64,000 nucleotides of DNA from Flammula alnicola (Eukaryota; Basidiomycota; Agaricomycetes; Agaricales; Strophariaceae). How positions within the stretch are numbered: the first letter of the stretch is position 1; each line of letters begins with the position of its first letter. Of the stretch, positions 32,820 through 42,818 are shown in pieces. The stretch lies in contig JADNRV010000115.1 in NCBI GenBank assembly GCA_015499995.1, positions 107,156 through 171,155 of the forward strand. The letters run 5' to 3'. The notes beneath the pieces are model-generated. The model saw only the letters and a program-made list of their open reading frames with translations, made no database searches and had not been told where the DNA came from. A program made the translations under genes and the position numbers.

Positions 32820-35800
32820 TTGAAGGCAACAATCGAAGAAATCACAGACGAACAGGCAAACGGACCAAGGATTGAACCATATGATGAGTCAACCCCAATA
32901 TTGGAACTAGCGGACCTCCCTCTCACCTCCAACGAGGTGACGGAGACCTCTACTGACACGGACAAACTCGAGGAGCTTCTAATTTCTTCAATGGATCTGA
33001 CAGAAGAAGAAGAAATCTATATTAACCTCAAAACGACAACCTCCCAAACCTTGGCGCTAAAACATGAAACACCAAAAGAAGGGAGAACCTTGGAACAGAT
33101 GATACCGGCAGAATACCACGACTACCTGGACCTATTCGATGAAAAGACAGCAAACCGATTTCCTATATCCCGATCATGGGATCATAAAATCGAAATGAAA
33201 GAAGGCTTCGAACCAAAGGTTTTCAAAGCCTATAATCTATCGCAACCGGAAGAAATCGAACTGGACAAATTCATAAAGTCAAACCTGGAAAAAGGATATA
33301 TCAGACCATCGAAATCTCCCATGGGATCTTCATTCTTCTTTGTTCAAAAGAAAGATGGGAAACTCAGACCCTGTCAAGATTATCGGTTTCTGAATGATTG
33401 GACCATCAAAAATGCCTACCCACTACCACTGATCCCGGAACTTATGGACAAACTGAAGGGCGCCAAATATTTCACTAAACTCGATGTCCGATGGGGATAC
33501 AACAATGTTCGAATCCGAAAAGGCGACGAATGGAAAGCGGCTTTTAAAACCAACAAGGGACTTTTCGAACCCACAGTCATGTTCTTCGGAATGTGCAATT
33601 CCCCAGCCACCTTCCAAGGAATGATGGATGACATCTTCAAAGACATGATGTCAGAAACAGGCATCGAACATTGGATAATCATCTATATGGACGACATCCT
33701 GATCTTCTCCAAGGATAAACTCAGATTGCGAGAATACACAAAACGCGTCCTCCAACGCCTCAGGGAAAACGACCTCTATCTGAAACCGGAGAAATGTTTT
33801 TTCGAACAACTAAAACTGGAATACCTGGGAATGATCATTGAAGAAGGCAAGATCTCGATGGATCCTTCGAAGCTCAAAGGCATCCGAGATTGGCCAATTC
33901 CCAAAACAGTCAAGCAGGTCCGATCATTCCTGGGCTTTGGCAACTTCTACCGGCGATTCATCCGGGCATATTCAGAAATAGCCCGATCACTAAATGAATT
34001 ACTAAAAAAGGACAAGAACTTCGACTGGACTACTGCAGCCCAAAAATCATTCGACGAACTGAAGAAACGGTTTACTGAGGAACCCGTCTTGATAATGGCA
34101 GACACCTCCAAGCCCTTCCTCATCGAGTGTGATGCTTCTAAATATGCATCTGGAGCAGTCCTGATGCAAGAAGACTCAAACGGACAACTACACCCTTGCA
34201 GTTTCATTTCGAAAACCTTCTCACCAGCCGAACGAAACTATGAGATCTATGACAGGGAACTTCTAGCAATGATCAGAGCCCTGCAGGAATGGCGACACTA
34301 TATTCAAGGCTCCCAGTTCACGACAATAATCCACTCAGACCATAAAAACTTAATGTATTTCAGATCGACACAGAAACTAAATCGAAGACAAGCCAGATGG
34401 TCGCTCTACCTATCCGAATTTGATATCAAATTGATCCATCAAGCAGGAAGCAAGATGGTTCAATCTGATACCCTGTCCCGACGACCAGACTTCATCCCTG
34501 ACGAGGACCACGACAATGAAGATCAAACCTTACTACCAGAAAACCTATTCATCAATCTAATCGACCTCGACCTCCAAGAAAAGATTGCTTCCTCGGAGAA
34601 ATATGACACGGAAGCAACAGAGGCAATCAAACGTCTATTGGATGATGGACCAAAGAACTTGCAAAACGACCTTGAAGACTGGACAATCGAAGACCTAGAC
34701 GGAAAGGACATGCTCTTTTATAAAGGCAAGAATTATATACCGGACGACCGGAACCTACGTCGAGAAATTGTGAAGAGATACCATGATTCACCCACTGCTG
34801 GACACCCTGGACAACTGGAAACCTTTAACGCGCTCAAGGAACATTATTGGTGGCCCGGAATGCGAACCTTTGTCAACAACTACGTAAAAGGATGTGGCGC
34901 ATGCCAACAATTTAAAATAAACAGGTCACCTTCCAAGCCAAGCTTAATGCCAATCGAAGGCTCAGAATCGAAAAGACCATGGGCAGACCCGACAATGGAC
35001 TTCATTACCGGATTACCACCTATTGAAGGGAAAGACGCCATATTGGTCGTGGTCGACCATGGATCTACCGGGGGGGTGATCACCATCCCCTGTTCTACTT
35101 CGACAACGGAAGAAGAGACAGGCCAACTTTTACTTGACAACCTTTACAAGAGGTTTGGTCTATCTGACAGTATCCTGTCTGACCGAGGCCCCCAATTCGC
35201 TGCAAGAGCATTTAGAGAACTCCTCCGACTCCTTGGAATCAAATCAAAATTGACGACCGCTTACCACCCACAAGGGGATGGAGCCACTGAACGAGTCAAT
35301 CAAGAAATTGAAGCCTATATTTCAATCTTTTGCTCATCAAACCCAGACACTTGGCTCTACAAGTTAAGCACCATGGAATTCACCTACAACGATCGGAGAC
35401 ACGCAGATAGGACAAGAACCCCATTCGAACTAACCTTGGGATATTCACCATTGGCAATCCCCACGTCATACGAAAACACAAAATTTCCAAACGTTGAAGA
35501 AAGAATGAAACGCCTAATCGAAGACCGAAAGGAAGCCCTTGCCGCACATGAGCTGGCAAGAGCAAGAATGGCCGAACGTCGCCGATCAAACTTTGTCCCA
35601 TTCAAAAAAGGACAAAAAGTGTGGCTTGATTCCAGAAATCTGAAAACCCGGTATAACAAAAAGATGAAGCCAAAACGCGAAGGACCATTCGAAATCCTAG
35701 ATGTTCTCGGACCATCAACGTATCGCCTTCAACTCCCCAAGAACTGGAAGATCCACGATGTATTCCATGCCACTCTCCTCATGCCATACACGGAAAACAA

Positions 35801-36026
35801 CATCTACGGGAAGAACTTCACACAGCCACCTCCTGATATCATTGATGGAGAAGAAGAATACGAGGTCAAAGCTATTCTTAACCACAAAAAGCTTCGAAAC
35901 AAACAGGTGATGTACTTGACCAGTTGGGAAGGATATTCGATCACCGAGACCACGTGGGAACCAGAGGAGTCATTTGCCAACGCACAGGAAATTTTGGACA
36001 CCTACAAACAGCGCCACGACCTCTGA
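32820..36026 (+). CDS. pol: reverse transcriptase, RNase H, integrase, chromodomain
   Basis: 1068 codons, uninterrupted. RT covers about residues 110-330 with the catalytic 'IIYMDDILIF' near residue 290. RNase H follows ('LIECDASKYASGAVLMQ' near 435, 'DRELLAM', 'HSDHKNL'). The integrase has an H-H-C-C zinc domain ('HDSPTAGHPGQ', 'GCGACQQF') and D-D-E core residues in 'MDFITGLPP', 'LSDRGPQF' and 'ATERVNQE'. The final 60 residues are a chromodomain ('YEVKAILNHKKLR', 'YLTSWEGYSITETTWEP') that in relatives guides integration to particular chromatin. The frame starts with TTG and has no early ATG; it is +1 to the protease frame, and overlapping open sequence at 32763-32812 would permit a frameshift fusion. 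Confidence 0.96.
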   Translation: MKATIEEITDEQANGPRIEPYDESTPILELADLPLTSNEVTETSTDTDKLEELLISSMDLTEEEEIYINLKTTTSQTLALKHETPKEGRTLEQMIPAEYHDYLDLFDEKTANRFPISRSWDHKIEMKEGFEPKVFKAYNLSQPEEIELDKFIKSNLEKGYIRPSKSPMGSSFFFVQKKDGKLRPCQDYRFLNDWTIKNAYPLPLIPELMDKLKGAKYFTKLDVRWGYNNVRIRKGDEWKAAFKTNKGLFEPTVMFFGMCNSPATFQGMMDDIFKDMMSETGIEHWIIIYMDDILIFSKDKLRLREYTKRVLQRLRENDLYLKPEKCFFEQLKLEYLGMIIEEGKISMDPSKLKGIRDWPIPKTVKQVRSFLGFGNFYRRFIRAYSEIARSLNELLKKDKNFDWTTAAQKSFDELKKRFTEEPVLIMADTSKPFLIECDASKYASGAVLMQEDSNGQLHPCSFISKTFSPAERNYEIYDRELLAMIRALQEWRHYIQGSQFTTIIHSDHKNLMYFRSTQKLNRRQARWSLYLSEFDIKLIHQAGSKMVQSDTLSRRPDFIPDEDHDNEDQTLLPENLFINLIDLDLQEKIASSEKYDTEATEAIKRLLDDGPKNLQNDLEDWTIEDLDGKDMLFYKGKNYIPDDRNLRREIVKRYHDSPTAGHPGQLETFNALKEHYWWPGMRTFVNNYVKGCGACQQFKINRSPSKPSLMPIEGSESKRPWADPTMDFITGLPPIEGKDAILVVVDHGSTGGVITIPCSTSTTEEETGQLLLDNLYKRFGLSDSILSDRGPQFAARAFRELLRLLGIKSKLTTAYHPQGDGATERVNQEIEAYISIFCSSNPDTWLYKLSTMEFTYNDRRHADRTRTPFELTLGYSPLAIPTSYENTKFPNVEERMKRLIEDRKEALAAHELARARMAERRRSNFVPFKKGQKVWLDSRNLKTRYNKKMKPKREGPFEILDVLGPSTYRLQLPKNWKIHDVFHATLLMPYTENNIYGKNFTQPPPDIIDGEEEYEVKAILNHKKLRNKQVMYLTSWEGYSITETTWEPEESFANAQEILDTYKQRHDL

Positions 36027-36058
36027 CATTTGACGATCATCCCGAACACAGCCGGATC

Positions 36059-36553
36059 ATGTCAAGCCTCACTGCCTTAGCCCATCGAATCATGACCAAC
36101 GACATCGCCTTACCCCCTGTCCCAAAATATTCACCACCCTTACCCTACTTCTCTGGAATCTTCCTGGACTGGAAACCGGTGCGAAACACTGATGACAACG
36201 AACAAGAAGAATGGGAACGCGAGATGCTCAACCTGGAAATGATCAGACTCAGACTCGAGTATCGCCTTGCACAGCTTGAATCCCTCCTGTACTCCTCCTT
36301 CAACGATCCAGAAAAAGGGTGGAGGGACAAGAGACTATTTAAACTTGGGCGACCTCTCGACCATCCACTAGAACTTAGAGCCACCCTCACCTCGAAACTT
36401 GAACCCTCCCGAAAGAACTCCCTTCCAATCCTCTTCCACCCTAACGATGTCTCAGAACTCCCTGTCCTCCCCTCGAGCATTAAAAGACTCCGCTCCCTCT
36501 CCTCCCTACACGCAGTCACCGATGAACTCGCCTCCCTCATCGAGAGGACCTAG
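36059..36553 (+). CDS. accessory frame A of the gypsy element, unknown
   Basis: 164 residues from an ATG at 36059, 32 bases after the pol stop. It contains a glutamate- and leucine-rich helical stretch ('EEWEREMLNLEMIRLRLEYR') of coiled-coil character, then Pro/Leu-rich sequence. No signal peptide or transmembrane segment, so it is not an envelope protein. It overlaps frame B by about 107 bases in another frame, and the two could be parts of one product by frameshift. I do not recognise a family. Confidence 0.7.
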   Translation: MSSLTALAHRIMTNDIALPPVPKYSPPLPYFSGIFLDWKPVRNTDDNEQEEWEREMLNLEMIRLRLEYRLAQLESLLYSSFNDPEKGWRDKRLFKLGRPLDHPLELRATLTSKLEPSRKNSLPILFHPNDVSELPVLPSSIKRLRSLSSLHAVTDELASLIERT

Positions 36554-37400
36554 CTCAATCGTTATCGAGAGAGAGGCCAGTGAGGCCGACCCGAATAGTC
36601 TTCCGGAACGTGAACGAACCATCACCAGATCCATCACCCAAAACTCCTTAGACCAAATCTTCGAAAACGGAACTCATGTTGGGTTGCTTCAGACCTTGAT
36701 CCAACTTGACCCTGAGGCAAACACTACCTTTGCTTGCCTCAACGACATCCGTGCTATTTCTATCGAAACTCGAGCCATCCGACAACTTATGAGCAACACC
36801 ATCGACACCATCGCCCTTCGTACTAATCGCTTGAATGAACGAACATCCAGTCTGATCGACAGACTGAACAACAATATCACCTTCAGGAACGCCTATGAAC
36901 TCCTCCTTCGCCAACAACCCTCTTTGACTGGAACAGGAGATGAAGACTCCCCCATACTCGTTGATCGATTCCCTACTCCCCCACGACAACCCACTCCTCG
37001 AGCCAGAACGGTCAACCTGTCTCGCGAACTTCCCCCACGACCGACCTATCCTCCACCAGTACCATCTACCGCCGGACCCAGCCATCATCATCCCAAACGA
37101 ACCCTCAATCATAAGAACAGACAGCTCTTTCGACCACCCCCTTATGATGCAGCGTACGCAAGACGACCCCGAACGCCACCTGGCACTCGTTGCACTGAAT
37201 GCGGTGGAGAAGGTCATGTAGCAGTCGACTGTCCTCTTACCAATGCGGATTGTGTCGACGATACCATCCAGGGCACACGACACTCAGCTGCCCATTTCGG
37301 TACTATGAAGACAGGAACCCTGACGATGATCCTTACAACAGGAGTCCCTACTTGGAAAGCAGACGTGATTAGCTGGAAGACGAGGACGTCTTCGATCTAG
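36447..37400 (+). CDS. accessory frame B of the gypsy element, with a second zinc knuckle
   Basis: 317 residues from the ATG at 36447 (the frame is open from 36399). The middle part looks helical ('SLDQIFENGTHVGLLQTL', 'LRTNRLNERTSSLIDRLNNN'), followed by a Pro/Arg-rich stretch and a CCHC knuckle 'CTECGGEGHVAVDC' near residue 265. Gag already has its own knuckle at 32,090, so the element encodes two different nucleic-acid-binding proteins on either side of pol. The frame ends nine codons' distance from the polypurine tract. A role in RNA packaging, nuclear import or translation control is possible but unproven. Confidence 0.75.
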   Translation: MSQNSLSSPRALKDSAPSPPYTQSPMNSPPSSRGPSSIVIEREASEADPNSLPERERTITRSITQNSLDQIFENGTHVGLLQTLIQLDPEANTTFACLNDIRAISIETRAIRQLMSNTIDTIALRTNRLNERTSSLIDRLNNNITFRNAYELLLRQQPSLTGTGDEDSPILVDRFPTPPRQPTPRARTVNLSRELPPRPTYPPPVPSTAGPSHHHPKRTLNHKNRQLFRPPPYDAAYARRPRTPPGTRCTECGGEGHVAVDCPLTNADCVDDTIQGTRHSAAHFGTMKTGTLTMILTTGVPTWKADVISWKTRTSSI

Positions 37401-37411
37401 AGAGGGGGTAA
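37399..37411 (+). other. polypurine tract
   Basis: AGAGAGGGGGTAA directly before the 3' LTR, the expected plus-strand priming site. Its first bases overlap the last codon of accessory frame B. Confidence 0.85.
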
Positions 37412-37867
37412 TGTTACGATCACACCTGGTTCGCGCACGCACGCTCGTACGCACGTACTTTTTCTCCTTACTTACGCTAGCTATACACCTTCTATCCACT
37501 TCCGATCCCATCATTTGCCGCATAGCTCTCCCCCATATCCTGTTTCTGTTATATGTTTCACTTTTATCTGTTTTACATCCATCAGCTTCGCGATGGATAT
37601 CTTACAAGTATCATAACACGTCTGAGACGTGTTCTATCTATTACTCCGGACTCGCTACTTAGTATAAATACTAGAGTAGCATACGATGTATTCTTTAGCT
37701 AGATCTTGAGAATCACATCTCGAGTACCTAGTACATCTTGAACCCTCTTGAACACTCTAAGACGTTTGCGAACGCTTAAGTGACTTCGAACCTCGATCTC
37801 AGTCTTGAAATACGACTTAGGCATTATTTATCCTGTTGGATACCTTATTGCTTGTCAAGTCGTAACA
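37412..37867 (+). repeat. 3' LTR
   Basis: Second copy of the 456-bp LTR, followed by the target duplication CTGGG. Confidence 0.97.
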
Positions 37868-37872
37868 CTGGG

Positions 37873-39785
37873 CAGAATGGACAGAATTGCTTGATTTTTT
37901 TTTTTTCAGACCCCCCGGCCGGACCTACCAGCCTCAGGGTCACGGCTTTGTAAGTAATCCCGGTACTCCCTTGGTTTATAAACTATCTTTCTGAGGCTTG
38001 CGCAGTTCAAAATGTTTTTGGGGTACTCGGGATACCGGAAACCGGGGCCTTGACGGAACCTGGCTACAATATTGTAAAGGCGACACCCTAGGATATTTTA
38101 ATCGGCTTTGAAATATAAATGGGTGCCTCCCTGTCGCGTTTTAAAATGTACATTATGTTCTGAACACGTCAAGGAAGAGACCGACTCCGACTTGGTCTGA
38201 TGCATCGATGATCCGAGTCGGCTACCCGCGCAGACCATCTCCTCCATCCCCAGTTCGCTGAAATGTGTCCAGGTTTTCGTTTCCTTTCTCCCGTTTTATC
38301 GGACTCTGTATTATTTAAATCAAATTATGGTATTTGTTTAGGATGTCAGGAATACCCGGTAGAGTAATTCCGACTGCAACGTATATCGTTGTTCGTGCTA
38401 AAAATTCTTGCTTATCGCCCATTCTCCCTTTGTCGGGGACTTTTAAAAGCTCCCCAAGAATGCACCATGTAATGCACACCATGTAATACTAAACGGGGAA
38501 CGGACACCGTACCTATGACTGGCGTTCGATGCATCAACTGAATGCCCTCCCAAAGAAGAGTGTGGCGCACACGATCACCTTTCATAATCACTGAACTTGA
38601 GTTCAACATCATTCAAGGTTTCAATTTACACCTAAAAATGACAGTTCAAACCCTCTTAAAAATACTCAAGTGAACATTGAGCCGTGTATGTGGGTACCAG
38701 GCTGGGTACGAAAGATGTCGCGCATCAACACATCTCCCAGGTCCTAATCCTCGAATCCCAATCGCAAAAACGCTCCATCTTTTTCGACTGCGGATAGCCT
38801 TTTCGGATCAACTAATTGGACCTATCAACATCCAGCATCCATAGAAACATTTCATGCTCCCACGAAAGGAATTGAAATTGGCGTTACCCGTCCTTGATGG
38901 GCATGTTCTCACAACCACCACATCCAGTTAGCATGCATCTCTTATCCCCCGTACTAGCCCATCAACGCGTTCTTGATACCTTGCAGTTCGTGAGACGGCG
39001 GTATCCCATTGACCGTAGTAAGGACAACGCAAGGAAGCTGGGCTGTACTTCGATGGTACCGTGACAGTGCCGACTTACTTCATGGTCTTTTCACCACCAG
39101 CCAGCCCGCCTGACAACCGTGTTCGCAAGAGCACAAATACGACGATACAGCCATAGCTAAGTAACTCACAGCACGGGCCGACACCGGCAGCGTTGATATG
39201 CAGGTAGTATTCGACTTCGCGCATCATGCATCATCGTTGGTAGACATGGACTTACCTGCCAAACCTCTCGACAACGACCCAGCCATGACATGTATGACAA
39301 CCCTTGCCCTCTCTTTGACCTATGACCACGAAGCAACTCCTAATCCAGTAGAATATCGTACAGGATTCCTTTCAAAGTTACTTGCCGGCGTTAAAGTGCG
39401 ACTCTTAGAACCACTTGGCCAAAGCAGGGTGATGCAACTGACGCAAAAATAAATCGCTTAGTTCTTATAGTGTCGGTGATAATTAGAAGTACGCTTGCGC
39501 AGAGTGGAAGTCGTGATTCCTGCTGACAACCGATTTGTGTCAGACAATTTAGTGCCAAATTAGCGCGCCCTCAATCTCCGAACTTGCTGAGCTTCGATAA
39601 TAAACGACTAGCATTGTTACTTATTGCATAGAAGATGGTAGATTCAGATCTACGTGCAAGCTGTTAAGGAATCCATATGAGGAGTGGGAAGGAAGAGCAA
39701 GCAAATCCTCTCTGTTTGCTACTGAGCCTGTCCGCGCGTGCCGATGAGCGTCTAATAATCCATTCTGATCCTGGTGCTATTGATG
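37873..39785. other. intergenic, no gene recognised
   Basis: About 1.9 kb without supported features. A poly-T run of about 13 bases lies near 37897. Short frames (38412-38612 minus, 39198-39452 plus) have no recognisable content. Confidence 0.45.
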
Positions 39786-39791
39786 AAAAAA
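39786..39791 (-). terminator. RNA polymerase III terminator of tRNA-Gln
   Basis: A run of six T on the minus strand, 34 bases past the tRNA 3' end. Confidence 0.7.
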
Positions 39792-39825
39792 GAGACTTTC
39801 AAACTGCAAGTCTCGCATACGGCAG

Positions 39826-39917
39826 AGGCACTGCCCGGAATCGAACCGGGGTTACAAGAAATTCATGAGGTCCGAAGTACTCAGAATCTTGAGTGATAAC
39901 CGCTACACTACAGCGCC
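39826..39917 (-). tRNA. tRNA-Gln (anticodon CTG) with a 20-base intron
   Basis: The minus strand folds as a tRNA: acceptor GGCGCTG pairs with CAGTGCC (one G-U), D-arm GTGT...TCAC, anticodon stem CAAGA/TCTTG, T-arm CCCGG-TTCGATT-CCGGG, discriminator T. The anticodon loop reads TTCTGA before the intron and T after it, giving anticodon CTG (bases 39882-39884) for Gln CAG codons. The intron at 39861-39880 begins after position 37, the canonical place. Mature length is 72 bases before CCA addition. The internal A and B boxes are intact. Confidence 0.93.
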
Positions 39918-40056
39918 ATTTGATTTATTATGGGACAAACACCATGGCCCTGTTGCATTAAAGTCAGATTAAATTTTTTTTTCGTAGTTAGTATGTACTT
40001 CAAGTTACTGATAATCCTATTTCACCAAACGCTCGGATAACTTGGACCTCCCACTA

Positions 40057-40689
40057 CTGGCAACAGGTTATTTAAGTTGACCAAAAATGATTAAGAAAAT
40101 AAATTAAACATGTTTGCGTGTTTGGGCCGCTTTTCTGTCGCATAAAATCTATTTTCAACTCAACAATTGTTGGTACGAAAATTCTTTTGCCAAGTACTTC
40201 ATTTTCAGTTGTATTTATGTGCCTATTAAATCTAATATTTGTGCCAATTTTTGTGATCGAAAAATTGTGACAGAAAGGCAAAATTTATTGTCTTATTGTT
40301 CTCGTCATCAAATATAGTATTTGCACCGAGTTTTGATCCATTTAAAACAAATGAAAAATATTTTCAATTCAGTTTGGGTGCGAAACATTGTTCTTTTTGT
40401 TTAGCAGATAACTAAAATTCATGCTAAATTTATCATTTATGAGACAACAAAAGAAAATGTGAATACGGAAATTCACAAAAGATTTTCCCTCCACAAAAAC
40501 AAGACATAAAATTTCGGTTTCATGGGGTTAAAAACATTATAATAAGGTAGGATTTATATTATATTTTGTCACGCTTAAAATCTATTATTTTCAATAGATT
40601 CATGATCTGAGAAAACGGTCGAAAAAATGCAAACATGTTTAATTTATTTTCTTAATCATTTTTGGTGAACTTAAATAACCTGTTGCCAG
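40057..40689. mobile_element. 633-bp inverted-repeat element (MITE-like)
   Basis: The ends are 61-base inverted repeats with one mismatch, starting CTGGCAACAGG and continuing through TTATTTAAGTT to CATGTTTGC. Weaker inverted similarity seems to extend 30-40 bases further out on both sides. The interior is very AT-rich and non-coding. No clear target duplication could be identified, so the exact outer border is uncertain. It lies within 140 bases of the tRNA gene's 5' end. Confidence 0.75.
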
Positions 40690-40837
40690 GAGTGTCCGGA
40701 GTCCAAGTCCTTGACCGAATGTTTATCTAGTTTGTTCGAGTGTCCCATATATTCTAATTGTCCCATTACTCTAATTTAAACGTACTAAGTAGATCTCTCC
40801 TCGAATGAAATGGCCTGCAATGATTTCATCTGAGTAC

Positions 40838-41608
40838 TTACGAATAGGCAGCAAGCGCTGCAGAGATAGCCTCATTTATGGCTTCCGTGATGGCATCCGT
40901 ATGTGTCCTCAATTCCTCCCACTCAGCCTAACAGCACGACATTCAGAAAACACGAATGAACGAATGATCTTTTAGCCAACACGTACCGGGAACGAGTCAA
41001 GGTCGAAAGAAGACTCAAAATCGATCATGCTTCTCTGGAAAGCGGCCAAGTCCTGTTCTACCATCATACTGACGACTCCACCGCCTATCTTACTGAGCGC
41101 AGAGAATATGGGCTTCTTCACGATGAGTTCGGCAAGGGCGTGGAGAACGAATGGCTGGAAATCTTGGATACTCCTGAGGATAGCGATTTGGTCGTCCTTT
41201 GGGATTGGCTTGGGCAACTTCTGGATTATCGGTCAGTATGCACATCTGTAATGCATGAGAAGTGCAAGATCCCTCACCTCAATGTCATATGTGGCTTTGT
41301 CTAGAACTGCTAAGACATCCCGACCTTGGGTGTGCATCGCCTATCATTTAGAAAGAAAATGATAGGATGAGCGCTTGAACTTCTTTTGTCAAGATCAAAT
41401 TGCTCACCCAAGCTGCCCTCACCGATCCACCACTGGCGGGGAACTCAGTAACCGTCCTGTCGAGCAATGAAACCAGAGGCAAAATACCGTCAAGTCGTTT
41501 ATGCACGTCTGCTATCGTAGCATCGACGGCGCTGGTCGAGGTAGATTGGCCCAAGATGGTCACCTTGGTGATGGCGAGCAATGCAAATTTGACAAGCCCC
41601 ATTTGCAT
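40838..41608 (-). CDS. HsbA-like secreted surface protein 1
   Basis: Four exons: about 41408-41608, 41280-41342, 40985-41219 and 40838-40926, about 194 residues. The N-terminal 'MGLVKFALLAITKVTILGQ' is a plausible secretion signal. The mature part follows the hydrophobic surface-binding protein A pattern: 'LDRTVTEFPASGGSVRAAW', 'KATYDIE', 'DQIAILRSIQDFQPFVLHAL', 'IVKKPIFSALS', and 'LRTHTDAITEAINEAISAAL' at the end. HsbA proteins are secreted or wall-bound and help fungi coat hydrophobic surfaces or recruit hydrolases. No cysteines of hydrophobin type are present. Tandem with a second family member at 42066-42818 on the same strand. Confidence 0.8.
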
Positions 41609-42065
41609 AAACTGCAATAAGGAGGGTAGTACACTGCGTCCTGTCCTCGATGGTTATGTTTGAGTCCCGCCATCCCATAATTCGCCGATACTGCGCTTTG
41701 CTAGTTCAATCATGTGATGTTATCAAGTACTGATTGACGTTGGATTGACGTCAAGTCTGCCCAAATCTCACCAATTCCATGTTGGTGGACATTCGCGTTG
41801 ACAAACCCATACGCTTCCAAAAAAATCCCAGCTCCTTCGTCTGGCGTTCGAAGAAGTCTCATACTTAGACTGATGGACCGACCAACCTCGTCTTAAACAA
41901 GGATTTTCTGGACAGGCCGGATCTGGACCCTCTTCCCAAAAAGTCATTTAATTCACTATGCAGCAATAAATCTAGTTGAGAATGTTATTTACTGGAAAAG
42001 CTTGATTCACCATGGCGCGGTCACTGGCAGCTGAATCCGAGTAAACCATTTAGCTACGTTAATCT

Positions 42066-42818
42066 CTAACTACAGATGCCACTCTCATACATGGCAAGAA
42101 CCGAGGTAAAAGCTGCATCTACAGTCGTTTTTATAGATGTAACCTTGCTCTTCTGAGCAGCCTGGAGATGCATCAAAGATACGTTCAATACAGACTCCAA
42201 AACAAGTTGACAGAAAAACACCTACCGGCAACGCGGCTAACAGAGCGGCCTCGAGATTCTGGACCGAGCTACGCACAGCGACCACGACTCCGCTGACGGC
42301 TCCTGAAGCGAGATTGCCTGCAGCTGGTATTCCTAAAATCTGGGCTTTACTTGCGCCGACGGCCTTCAGAGCTTTGGGAAGGCCGGTCGAGAGCGGCTGG
42401 ATAGCGTTGACAAGAGTGTTTGCATCAGCGGCCGACAACGGTGTTTTGAGGGTCTAGATGAAATACGTATCATTTGCTTCGTTATGCGCATCTTTAACGA
42501 GTACATCGCTCTAAAGTACTTACCTTGATATCAGCAGTAGCCTGGTCGAGAGATGTGATTAAATTAACAGTATCCGTGAATACGGGCTGGATAACACAAA
42601 TTTAAGATTAATTTCTAAGGAATTTATTAAGCGTCGACAAAGCTTACAATTCCTGATGAGAGCCAGGTGGCTGACGTGAATGAAGAAAGTGCGCTGTTGA
42701 AAGATGTCGCATTGGATAGTAGAGCGGTGAAATCCTTCTGCACGTCGGATATAGTGGCAGCCGTGCATGAGACCACACCTGAGGCGAGGATAAGAAAAGC
42801 AGACGTGATTTGAACCAT
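42066..42818 (-). CDS. HsbA-like secreted surface protein 2
   Basis: Four exons with the same plan as its neighbour, about 185 residues. Signal peptide 'MVQITSAFLILASGVVSCTA', then 'ISDVQKDFTALLSNATSFNS', 'LITSLDQATADIK', 'ANTLVNAIQPLSTGLPKAL' and a last exon 'SKVTSIKTTVDAAFTSVLAM'. Domain order and spacing agree with the HsbA / cell-wall galactomannoprotein family. The two copies have diverged strongly in sequence, so the duplication is old. Stop TAG at 42066-42068. Confidence 0.8.

Larger units (their letters stand above)
30419..37867 (+). mobile_element. full-length Ty3/gypsy chromovirus, recent insertion
   Basis: A 7449-bp LTR retrotransposon. The two 456-bp LTRs appear identical by eye, start TGTTACG, end GTAACA, and the element is flanked by the 5-bp direct repeat CTGGG (30414-30418 and 37868-37872). 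Inside are a primer site, gag, protease, a 1068-codon pol with chromodomain, two extra frames, and a polypurine tract next to the 3' LTR. All frames are open. Identical LTRs and a perfect duplication mean it integrated very recently and may still be active. Order of domains (RT, RNase H, integrase, chromodomain) places it with Ty3/gypsy chromoviruses. Confidence 0.97.

Noticed and set aside
36059..37400. accessory frames as an envelope gene
   Set aside because: No signal peptide, transmembrane segment or glycoprotein features; a zinc knuckle points to nucleic-acid binding instead.
40072..40317. short frames inside the 40-kb inverted-repeat element
   Set aside because: They lie in very AT-rich sequence, partly within the inverted arms, and have no domain; not a transposase.
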